Below, piece by piece: positions 1 through 7,779 of a stretch of DNA of 64,000 bases. Positions within the stretch are counted from its first letter, which is position 1; each line of letters opens with the position of its first letter. The stretch is from Luminiphilus sp. (GTDB taxonomy: Bacteria; Pseudomonadota; Gammaproteobacteria; Pseudomonadales; Halieaceae). The stretch covers positions 24,801 to 88,800 of the forward strand of contig JAQWUD010000026.1 in assembly GCA_029242325.1 (NCBI GenBank), given 5' to 3'. The notes beneath the pieces were generated by a model. That model saw only the letters and a list, made by a program, of their open reading frames with translations. It was not told where the DNA came from and did no database searches. A program made the position numbers and the translations under genes.

Positions 1-616
1 CTGCCAACCCGATCACAGCGCCCTCACCCAGTGAGCACTTTACCGAACCACGCCTGAGCTCGAGCTTGCCAGAACTGACAATGATGGCTCGGCCGGACAG
101 GATATGATTTTGAATGGCGCTGCCGTCAGGCAAGTAAACAGAGTTCAATGTGGAACCCCGTTCAAAGGTCGACCAAGCATATTCCGACGCACCGCCGGAC
201 TCTATTGTGAACGTGCCCGAGGACTCTTCGCTGTTTGCTACCGAAGCAATGTAGTTTCTTTGTAGCAGTTGTAATGTGAGCGCAGAGAAAACATTTTTGA
301 GTAGTGGTGCCGCGCTATTGATTTGTCTGCCCAGCCAGTCAGCGGGGATCTCCAGACAAATAGCGTCTGATTTAGCAGTAGCCGTTGCCATTCGATATTT
401 GGTGCCCACCACGGCCTGTTCGCCAAAGCTGTTGCCCTTCTCGAGGGTCGCCAGCACATGAGCCCCTTTGTTTATAGCAATGTCAATCGCGCCCTGCTGG
501 ATGATATACATGGCATCAGCCCGGTCGCCCTCGTTGAACAAAACGGTGCCGGCAGACATGACAACCTCGGATAATTTGGGGTTGGCTTGGGAGCGCCTTC
601 TTTGTATACCACTCAT
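1..616 (-). CDS. Cyclic nucleotide-binding domain protein (C-terminus beyond the window edge)
   Basis: The reading frame is open from an ATG at 616 to the window edge, giving at least 205 residues. Residues about 20-95 form a cyclic-nucleotide-binding domain. The phosphate-binding cassette reads FGEQAVVGTKYRMATATA, with the Glu and the Arg that contact the cyclic phosphate both present, so cAMP or cGMP binding looks possible. A second beta-roll of the same kind, more degenerate, begins near residue 150 and runs off the edge (GKLELRRG then GEGAVIG). No DNA-binding helix is visible in the part seen. An adenylate-cyclase-type gene lies 0.8 kb upstream on the same strand, so this could be its effector. 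The C-terminal half is unknown, so the output domain cannot be named. Confidence 0.8.
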   Translation of the reverse strand, partial: MSGIQRRRSQANPKLSEVVMSAGTVLFNEGDRADAMYIIQQGAIDIAINKGAHVLATLEKGNSFGEQAVVGTKYRMATATAKSDAICLEIPADWLGRQINSAAPLLKNVFSALTLQLLQRNYIASVANSEESSGTFTIESGGASEYAWSTFERGSTLNSVYLPDGSAIQNHILSGRAIIVSSGKLELRRGSVKCSLGEGAVIGLA

Positions 617-664
617 TGTTTCCGCTACCTAAATCGATTCTTCGTAGTAGGAGAGGAACCCTCC

Positions 665-1276
665 TCAGTCATCTTTGCTCAATTCCTGTTCCAAGGCCAC
701 AAAATTGGACTCTTTTTTTGCCGCAAACAGGCGTTTACCAGCAGGGCTTTGCCAATCGTGTCGCTCCATCAGGGCGCGCGTCATCGGCAGCATATTACCA
801 ATCTCGATCCCAAGTTCCTTGGCCAATAGACTGGTTTGATCCCAAAAATCATCTCTACCCAAGTTGGCTAGATCCGCGTCCAGTAACCAGGGGGAGAGTC
901 TGGAATTGGAGATCTGCGCAGGACCCTCCATAACCAATTGAGTATCGAGGATCATCTGCTCCACCAGATCCTGCTCAGATTGGCTGAACCGTCCCGAATC
1001 AGACATGGCCTGAACTGCCATTTGCGCTCCAATGGGCTCGTTTTTAGGGCGTTGCTCAAGAAAGCCCGCGTCATGAAACGCCGCGGCAATAGCCAGCAAC
1101 AACACATCACGCGAATCGAGGTCGTCCGCCTGCGCAAGCTCCATAGTTTGACGGAGCACATCTTTAGTGTGGTCCGGAGAGTGATAATAAAGTGTGGGAT
1201 CCAATCCGGACGCAAGGCGTTGCACCGTCTCTGTAACGAGCGGTTCAGCCTTAATTTTAGTACTTAGACTCTCCAT
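665..1276 (-). CDS. HD-domain metal-dependent phosphohydrolase
   Basis: This 203-residue protein is of the HD superfamily. Metal ligands visible are H32 and H36 (YHSPDH), the HD pair H68-D69 (AAFHDAGF) and the late acidic pair near 133-135 (LDADLANLG). Small stand-alone HD proteins of this type hydrolyse phosphate esters or nucleotides; the substrate cannot be read from the sequence. There is no transmembrane segment and no second domain. It lies between the cyclase gene and the cyclic-nucleotide-binding gene on the same strand, which suggests a link to nucleotide signalling. That link is inference from position only. The ATG at 1276 is followed by a normal N-terminus. Confidence 0.8.
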   Translation of the reverse strand: MESLSTKIKAEPLVTETVQRLASGLDPTLYYHSPDHTKDVLRQTMELAQADDLDSRDVLLLAIAAAFHDAGFLEQRPKNEPIGAQMAVQAMSDSGRFSQSEQDLVEQMILDTQLVMEGPAQISNSRLSPWLLDADLANLGRDDFWDQTSLLAKELGIEIGNMLPMTRALMERHDWQSPAGKRLFAAKKESNFVALEQELSKDD

Positions 1277-1445
1277 ACAACACCTTAAAGGAGACTCATC
1301 TCACCAGCCTTCCCGCTGTAAGCGAGCGCTGACCTCATTTATGAGGGCGAAGATAGCAAAAGAGAAAAATAAGCGCACCACGGTCGTGCAAAGTGCCAAA
1401 ACAGAAAAATCAAGGATTCAGGACGTTCACAGCCAGAACACAGCA

Positions 1446-3548
1446 TCAGGCGCGGAGCAGAAAGGTTTCCATGGCTCCTTTCCCTTTAATCTCCATAATC
1501 CCGCGGCTCTCGATGGCGAAACGGTCTTTGATAATGTTGGCGGTATCTGCACTCATATGAATTTTATTGGGGATGCCGTGTGACTCCATTCTGGCAGCCG
1601 TATTCACGGCGTCACCCCAGAGGTCATAAATAAACTTGCGCTTACCGATGACGCCAGCCACTAGAGGCCCAGAATGGATACCGATTCTCATAGAAGGTAT
1701 ATGGCCCTCCACTGGCTTCATCGCCTGAATATAACGCACCATTTTTTGACCCATCTCAGCGATTTTGTAGGGGTGCTCTGGGTCAAAATGGGGCACACCG
1801 CAGGCAACCATGTAGTTATCGCCGATGGTCTTAATTTTTTCCAACCCGAGCTCGTCGCTAAAGTCATCAAACGCGGTGAAGACTTCATCCAGAAACTCTA
1901 CCAACCGCTCTGCGCCCAGGTCCTTGGAGAGTTGCGTAAAGCCCACAATATCGCCAAACAGAATACTGCAGGATTCATGCGCATCGGCGATGACCTTCTC
2001 ATCCGCGAGTTTTCGATCAGCAATAGACTTTGGCAGGATGTTCAGCAACAGTTCTTCATTACGATCCAAGGCTGACTTGATTTCGCCGGTGCGTGCCTCG
2101 ATCAACGCCACCACTTCATCAGACATTCGTGACACGGCGATGGACATCAGTTCAGCCGAGGCCTCCTCAGCCTTGTCAAAGTCGTCTGTCTCAGTGAGGC
2201 TCTTCATCCGATCGATATCGGCCTCTAAAAGCTTCTTGGCATCCCCCTTTAGCTGGCTGGATAGCGACGCCATTTTATCCAACACGACCTTGTCACGCTG
2301 TTGCCGCTTCTGGGACTGAGTGGCTCTGATCGATTCCATTTCTATCAGGTGGCCCTTATAGGTCTCTAAAGATGTGTTGAGCTGCCCGACCTCATCGCGT
2401 TCGGAGTGGAGAAACCCGGGCTTTGGCATGGCCACATCGAGTTGGCCCCGAGTGAGTGCTGACAAAACACCAATAGCTTTACTGATGCCACCAAAAGAGT
2501 AGCTGGTTAACCAGGTAATAGCGCCCAAAATAAGCAAAAATACCGCTGCAAAAACCCCAAACGCGTACTGATCGGCGACGACCTGCTTGGATACCGATTC
2601 TCGCTTATTGCTAACAACCACCAATTTGCCATCTTCTATTTTGGCAAAGTCACTCAGGGCGATCGCGACATAAGACACACCCAAGTCCCGATTTAATTCT
2701 CCCCAGTAGCCCTTCTCTTGCATGGAAAGGAGGTTTTCATCAAGTAACGCTTCAAGCGGCTCTACAACGGGATCTATTTCACCCAGCTCGGCATAATCCT
2801 CAGCTTCAAAATAGTCATTAAGGTCAACCGTGTAGCCGCTGGATCCCAAAACGGCTTTCACAGAAAAATCATACTCGAAGATCTCTATGGCCTCGGCAAG
2901 ATTCTTCCCTAGCAATACTGAGCCCACTTTCTTCTGAGCATTGTTCAGGTCAATGAGTAAGGTTTGGTAAAAACCGGCAGCCAATTCTCCGGCATCATCA
3001 CGGATGGTGCTAACACTTCTCACCGCTCCCAGTGAAAATTCTTCCGCCCGCCCTGTCTTCAGGCGGCTAGTCGAAGTAGAGATAAAATCAGGGCGAGCAC
3101 TCTCTTCGCACGGGTCCACGCCATAGCCCTCGGCGGCTGTGCCGCAGTAGAGGCTATTACCCTTTTCGTCGAAGACCATTGCAAAACTGAGTTCACCCCA
3201 AATAAAAGCCTCCTCTAGCAAGACGTCCAACGAATCCGCAATCGTCTCCCGACCCAACACCGTGGTCACTGCAACGGGCAGATCAAAAAATTTTCCATCG
3301 ATATCTACTGCTTCCGCCCATAATGCAGCTTTATCGGGGTCACCGGACTGAGGATGGAATAACCCCAATGAAGAACTGAACGTATCGTTTAATACCGTAC
3401 GCCACGCCTGACCATAGATGGTGGCGCTAGATTCAATCGAAGAGGTCTCTTTTTGGCTGTCCTGATAGTCACTCAACGCAAAGAAAATGGCGCCGATGGC
3501 GATGTTGCCAAAAAGAGAAAGCAAAATGATGCGGGCTTTGATCGACAT
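1446..3548 (-). CDS. Membrane-bound class III adenylate/guanylate cyclase with HAMP domain
   Basis: This 700-residue protein has an N-terminal membrane segment (about 7-24), a large periplasmic sensor region (about 25-325), a second membrane segment (about 330-352), a HAMP linker, a helical stretch and a C-terminal class III cyclase domain (about 528-700). The catalytic residues are complete: metal-binding D533 (FGDIVGF) and D577 (KTIGDNYM), and the transition-state pair N649 and R653 (VNTAARM). The base-selecting residues are K573 and D642 (YDLWGD), the pair expected for ATP rather than GTP, so it is probably an adenylate cyclase. It is oriented to sense an external signal and make cAMP in the cytoplasm. 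The ATG at 3548 has an AGGAGG-like site upstream. Confidence 0.9.
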   Translation of the reverse strand: MSIKARIILLSLFGNIAIGAIFFALSDYQDSQKETSSIESSATIYGQAWRTVLNDTFSSSLGLFHPQSGDPDKAALWAEAVDIDGKFFDLPVAVTTVLGRETIADSLDVLLEEAFIWGELSFAMVFDEKGNSLYCGTAAEGYGVDPCEESARPDFISTSTSRLKTGRAEEFSLGAVRSVSTIRDDAGELAAGFYQTLLIDLNNAQKKVGSVLLGKNLAEAIEIFEYDFSVKAVLGSSGYTVDLNDYFEAEDYAELGEIDPVVEPLEALLDENLLSMQEKGYWGELNRDLGVSYVAIALSDFAKIEDGKLVVVSNKRESVSKQVVADQYAFGVFAAVFLLILGAITWLTSYSFGGISKAIGVLSALTRGQLDVAMPKPGFLHSERDEVGQLNTSLETYKGHLIEMESIRATQSQKRQQRDKVVLDKMASLSSQLKGDAKKLLEADIDRMKSLTETDDFDKAEEASAELMSIAVSRMSDEVVALIEARTGEIKSALDRNEELLLNILPKSIADRKLADEKVIADAHESCSILFGDIVGFTQLSKDLGAERLVEFLDEVFTAFDDFSDELGLEKIKTIGDNYMVACGVPHFDPEHPYKIAEMGQKMVRYIQAMKPVEGHIPSMRIGIHSGPLVAGVIGKRKFIYDLWGDAVNTAARMESHGIPNKIHMSADTANIIKDRFAIESRGIMEIKGKGAMETFLLRA

Positions 3549-3596
3549 TAGCGCTGGCCGCCTCCTCTAATCACTGTATCTCACTCTGATCAATTG

Positions 3597-4046
3597 TCAC
3601 CGCCTGCTTGGATCAAAAACGAGCTTAACCGCCATTTCGTCAATATGGGTGGGAGACCCATTTAAAAGCGGGGGTTGGTATTTATAGGACTTGATGTGCT
3701 GCAGTGCAGCGCGCTCGAAGACCCCAGGTGGCTCACTAGCAACCACATAAGGGTCAGTGACTTTACCGCTTTGATCGATCCCGTATTTAACGATCACCTG
3801 ACCCACGTATTTGTAACGCCGCGCTTTCGGCGGATATCGCAGAGGGCCGGCGCCAATCAAATTACAAGAAACTTGCACTACCCCCGATTCCGTGGCCACC
3901 ACGCCTACACTAGTGCTTAAAATATTAGCCGCTGCAGACAGGCCGGGCACCAGCAAAAAGCATAGCGCCGCAAACAGGCATATTTTCAATGGGCCATGTT
4001 GCCGCTGTTGCAGAGCCGTGCCGTCTAACATAAACAAAAACCACAT
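3597..4046 (-). CDS. Small TonB C-terminal-domain protein with signal peptide
   Basis: This 149-residue protein has a hydrophobic N-terminal segment (KICLFAALCFLLVPGLSAAA) that looks like a signal peptide or anchor, then a TonB C-terminal-type domain (about 65-149: VGQVIVKYGIDQSGKV, then VFERAALQHIKSYKYQPP). The usual long proline-rich periplasm-spanning region of TonB is absent. It is therefore unlikely to be a full energy transducer and may be a periplasmic accessory. It lies just downstream of a TonB-dependent receptor on the same strand, 138 bases away, which supports a shared role. ATG codons at 4046 and 4031 are both possible starts. Confidence 0.72.
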   Translation of the reverse strand: MWFLFMLDGTALQQRQHGPLKICLFAALCFLLVPGLSAAANILSTSVGVVATESGVVQVSCNLIGAGPLRYPPKARRYKYVGQVIVKYGIDQSGKVTDPYVVASEPPGVFERAALQHIKSYKYQPPLLNGSPTHIDEMAVKLVFDPSRR

Positions 4047-4184
4047 TTGAGCCGCGCCGTGACACAGGCCCCGTGTCCCAGATTCAGTATCCAGTGTGAA
4101 TAGTGCAATCCAAGATGTTCAATCATAGAAGGACCGTATACGGCGGGCCATCAGTGCGGGTATTTTTGGATATCGGCCCATTTT

Positions 4185-7100
4185 TTAGAAAACAGCTCCG
4201 ACTTTAAGGAAAAATGTCCGTCCATAAACATCGTAGTACTGTGAGTAGGTGTTCGAAATAGCCGGTGAACTATCTGTCCCTATCACCTCATTAAGTTCCC
4301 ACGAGTTGGAACCAATAGCTTCGGGTTGCTCGTCGAACAGGTTCCTGACACCTAGCGTCAACCGCAAACCGTCGCTGATCTGATACTGCCCAGAGAGATC
4401 AAACACTGAGTACGTACTGAGCTTCTCTCGGTAGTATACCCTCGACTCATCTCCATCGCTTAAAGACCCATTCAGGCGCCAGACCAGTTGCGCGTCGAAA
4501 TCACCTTTTGACCAAGCCGCCGTCATGCGATGCTTAAAATCAAAGACTGGATAACTAATGAGATTGTCGCAATCACCGTTGAATTCACCCACACACCGAA
4601 AATCAACGTTCCCAAAAGTATCGTCCTTGATTGATCGCTCTTGGATCTTCGTTGCAAAATAATTGACGTCCATGTACCCGGATAAAAACGGGAATCCGTA
4701 ATCAATATTGATGTCAAACCCGCGCACTCGGTGCAAACCGAGGTTTCGATACCCCACGTTAATGTAGTTCAGTCGGCCGTCTGCATCGCGGCCAAGCGAA
4801 TTACAGGAAGCCGAGCCAGGGCCGCCAATACCTAGCGAGGGGTCAAAGCAGTTTCGTATGAGGCCCCATACGTCGACCGGAGTTGTACTGATGTAGTCTT
4901 CGATTTCCACGTGGAAATAATCAAAGCTCATTGACAATCCGTCGACGCTATAAGGAGTCCAGACCACACCCAAGCTATAGGTCTTACCTTCCTCGTTGAC
5001 TAGATCGGCATTACCACCCAGATCCGCAGTACCAGTTACTTCTTTGAGTAGCGGATTATACAAATTCCCCTCCGGCATCCCCGTGGCCAAACAGGTAGCG
5101 GCTAATACCGGCGTCTTGTCTATCAAAATTGGGCCAAAATCACTCGGTCCAGCGATATTCGCTTGCGGCCCCGGCTGGGTACAGGGATCTTCCGCAAAGT
5201 TGTATTGAAACTGAGAGGCACGAAATAGCTCATTGATAGCCGGTGACCTCACCGCAGCATTGTAGGAACCCCTGAGCTGGATATCGGGGGTAGGGTAATA
5301 GGCAATAGCCGCTTTGTAGGTGGTTGCGCTACCCGTGAGGGAATGCTCAGAAAACCTCCAACCTAACTCAAGCTCCAGAAAGTCAATGCCGGGCTTGCCT
5401 GCTACGAGAGGTATTAGGGCCTCGCCAAAAATCGAGGTGATGTCGGTTGAGGCATCCATGCTAAAAGGGCTGTTGCTGAATCCCTCAAACAACTGCTGCT
5501 CAATAAATTCGGGCGTATCAATTTTTGCGTTTATCTCAAGGTACTCTGCACCGAGGACCAGCCCTATTGGCCCGGGATCACCGGGCAAAGTAAACCAGTC
5601 CGCGGTATTACCCGACAGCGTTGCCATGACAACGTTTTGCTCATTGGTCGTCACGGAACGGCCCGCTCCTTTTGGATAGGTTATGAAATCCCGAGCCTCG
5701 GCACCAATGTCATCGCCCCAAATATTTACGGGCACACATCCATTGGAAGGGTCCTGACACTCCCCATCTTCATTCAACAGCAGCCCTTGCTGGATTCGCT
5801 CTGGATTTAATAACGGGTATGGGTCAAGGACACTCTCCACCTCACCCAACTGGGCGTATACCTCATACCCCCAGGATGCGCTCAGATCACCCTTCACACC
5901 AAATTCAAACTGGATGGATTCAAAGGTCCTAGGATTTTCTGTAACTCCGACATCACGACTGAAGATACGAAACAAAAATGGCAATTTAAGCGTATCGGCA
6001 ATTCCATTCTGGTTGTCGTCTACGTAATTCACGCGCTGCGGTAAAAACAGACTGTAGATATAGTAATTCGCAGAAACTAATTGCTTCGTTTGATCAGACC
6101 AAAACGGATTGTTTTCTACCGAAGCTTGGTAACCATATGAGGTGGGAAAGCCCAGAAAAGGGCCGCCCCACTTAAAGGGGACCTCACTTTTGGAGTAGTA
6201 AACGTCCGCGTAAGCCTCTACTTTCCCAAAATCATAGGCAACTTTGCCCTTAAATGAGGCCCTCTCTTGCGGCAGCTGCAGATAAGAAAACCCATTAATG
6301 TTCTCAAATTCAGAGTTCCCATCCGATACACCCCAAAAATCTGGTCCAGTGTCTGACTCTGTAAATTGGGACCTAGTAATGTTTCCATCATTGCCGAATA
6401 GTCCAAAGCAGCAGTTCGGAGTGCCCCCGATAAAATCAGGGATGGCAATACCTGCGTTGGGCGTAATCGGAAATCGATTCGCCGCAAACTCGAGACCCAA
6501 CGCACCAGTATCACTGATTGAGTCAACCAAACCCGCTTTCGTTAAATCGCGATCTGTAAAGAGAAGTGGCTCTCGCTCTAGATAGTCAGCATGCACCAGG
6601 TAAGATCCCCTACCCCCCGCAAACGTTCCCCCGTTAGTGAGATTGAAGTTAAATATCTCAGAGTCCCCCTGCTCCGTGATCTCTGCCCCTGCGTTGAACT
6701 CCCAACCATCAGTCTCTTCCTTGAGAATAAAATTAATCACTCCGGCCATCGCGTCAGACCCGTAAGCCGCCGAAGCACCACCCGTCAGAATCTCGACTCT
6801 GTCAATAAGACCAACAGGGATGAAATTGAGGTCGACAGTCCCGCCGTCGGGGAACGTAGGAACAAATCTACGGCTATTGATGAGGACTAATGTTCGGTTT
6901 TCGCCCAGACCCCGCAAATTCGCAGTGGCAATACCCTGCCCAAAGCTAGACGACCGATCCGCACCGCCAACAACCTGCGGCATCGTGTTTATTAGGTTCT
7001 CGACATTGACGGCATTCGACATCTCGAATTGACTCGAGGTGATCGTTGCGATGGGGGCCTTAGAATCGAAATCGCCTTTGGGAAGCAGAGAGCCAGTTAC

Positions 7101-7310
7101 ATATACTTCTTCTATCTGCGCCTCTAAAACTGGCTCCTTTTCGTCGGCCAGCACGACCTCTTCCTGAACGACATCGGGGGGCTCTGATTGTGCGGCACCT
7201 GTCAATGGCAATGTAAATAAAGAGAGGATTGACGCTACATACACCACATTGGGAAAATGTTTGCGGCGCCACACAGCACCTCTGCCTAATTCGCCAAACA
7301 AACTGCTCAT
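4185..7310 (-). CDS. TonB-dependent outer-membrane receptor
   Basis: This is a 1041-residue TonB-dependent receptor. It has a signal peptide ending near TGAAQS, a TonB-box-like stretch (IEEVYVTGS), a plug domain (about 60-190, with NLRGLGENRTLVLINSRR and the VEILTGGASAAYGSDAMAGV motif) and a long beta-barrel ending in aromatic F, as outer-membrane proteins do. The ligand cannot be read from the sequence. A Fur-box-like site upstream makes iron or siderophore uptake one option, but this large receptor class in marine bacteria also takes up sugars and other organics. The start at ATG 7310 is chosen over the GTG at 7337 because GGGAGG lies at a good distance before it. Confidence 0.9.
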   Translation of the reverse strand: MSSLFGELGRGAVWRRKHFPNVVYVASILSLFTLPLTGAAQSEPPDVVQEEVVLADEKEPVLEAQIEEVYVTGSLLPKGDFDSKAPIATITSSQFEMSNAVNVENLINTMPQVVGGADRSSSFGQGIATANLRGLGENRTLVLINSRRFVPTFPDGGTVDLNFIPVGLIDRVEILTGGASAAYGSDAMAGVINFILKEETDGWEFNAGAEITEQGDSEIFNFNLTNGGTFAGGRGSYLVHADYLEREPLLFTDRDLTKAGLVDSISDTGALGLEFAANRFPITPNAGIAIPDFIGGTPNCCFGLFGNDGNITRSQFTESDTGPDFWGVSDGNSEFENINGFSYLQLPQERASFKGKVAYDFGKVEAYADVYYSKSEVPFKWGGPFLGFPTSYGYQASVENNPFWSDQTKQLVSANYYIYSLFLPQRVNYVDDNQNGIADTLKLPFLFRIFSRDVGVTENPRTFESIQFEFGVKGDLSASWGYEVYAQLGEVESVLDPYPLLNPERIQQGLLLNEDGECQDPSNGCVPVNIWGDDIGAEARDFITYPKGAGRSVTTNEQNVVMATLSGNTADWFTLPGDPGPIGLVLGAEYLEINAKIDTPEFIEQQLFEGFSNSPFSMDASTDITSIFGEALIPLVAGKPGIDFLELELGWRFSEHSLTGSATTYKAAIAYYPTPDIQLRGSYNAAVRSPAINELFRASQFQYNFAEDPCTQPGPQANIAGPSDFGPILIDKTPVLAATCLATGMPEGNLYNPLLKEVTGTADLGGNADLVNEEGKTYSLGVVWTPYSVDGLSMSFDYFHVEIEDYISTTPVDVWGLIRNCFDPSLGIGGPGSASCNSLGRDADGRLNYINVGYRNLGLHRVRGFDINIDYGFPFLSGYMDVNYFATKIQERSIKDDTFGNVDFRCVGEFNGDCDNLISYPVFDFKHRMTAAWSKGDFDAQLVWRLNGSLSDGDESRVYYREKLSTYSVFDLSGQYQISDGLRLTLGVRNLFDEQPEAIGSNSWELNEVIGTDSSPAISNTYSQYYDVYGRTFFLKVGAVF

Positions 7311-7374
7311 TTCACGCCTCCCCAAGTAACTGCGCACAATCCAATCCTACCTACCCCGTGCCAGCAACAATACT

Positions 7375-7395
7375 AACGATAATCATTGTTATTTG
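7375..7395. promoter_or_regulatory. Fur-box-like site upstream of TonB-dependent receptor
   Basis: The sequence aacgataatcattgttatt has three hexamers of the NATWAT type (aacgat, aatcat, tgttat), close to the classical Fur consensus. It lies about 65 bases before the receptor ATG, where a repressor site would overlap or sit near the promoter. The match is partial and was made by eye. The binding role is inference. Confidence 0.45.
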
Positions 7396-7584
7396 CGACG
7401 TCCGTATGCAACGCTTCCTACTTTCTATATCGCTGAGGTCTTCATCCGACAGCGCTAGCCGCGTAAGGTAACATCCGTCGTTTCTACGAGAGTCGAGGGC
7501 TGTCAAGCAGGCGCTCATACCCCCACCACACCCTTGCGACCTTACAACCTTCGGGTGTTACTCTGCGCCGGCCTTTTATGTAAT

Positions 7585-7616
7585 ACACATGAATGCATGT
7601 GTTGCAAATTCGCAAC
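7585..7616. promoter_or_regulatory. Two adjoining palindromes, possible operator
   Basis: Bases 7585-7602 read ACACATG-AATG-CATGTGT, a perfect 7-base inverted repeat. Overlapping its end, 7601-7616 reads GTTGC-AAATTC-GCAAC, a perfect 5-base inverted repeat with a nearly palindromic centre. The second is followed by ATG, so a wider CATG-GTTGC / GCAAC-ATG symmetry also exists. There is no T-run, so this is not a terminator. It lies about 275 bases before the receptor gene and 165 bases past the flavoprotein gene. Confidence 0.4.
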
Positions 7617-7779
7617 ATGAGTTATTTCGTGAGTTGACTGGAAGATAAGGCTGTACTTTCCTTACCACGCCCTGCTGAGTTGCATACCTAAGCTAATCAC
7701 CAGTAACCTCAATCCACAGGTCAAAGTGGTGAACTAGATCAAGTCTGCCCCGGTTAACTCGCCCTGAACACCTCCGAAA

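Larger units (their letters stand above)
7338..7779. other. Intergenic region upstream of the TonB-dependent receptor
   Basis: These 442 bases separate the receptor from the flavoprotein gene, both on the minus strand. They hold a Fur-box-like site (7375-7395) and a pair of adjoining palindromes (7585-7616), each listed separately. I see no convincing gene, tRNA or strong terminator. The region must contain the receptor promoter and the end of the catabolic operon. Confidence 0.6.

Noticed and set aside
1333..1346. Palindrome CCTCAT-TT-ATGAGG between the HD gene and the cyclase gene
   Set aside because: Short, with a two-base loop and no T-run on either strand, so it is not a credible terminator; too weak alone to call an operator.
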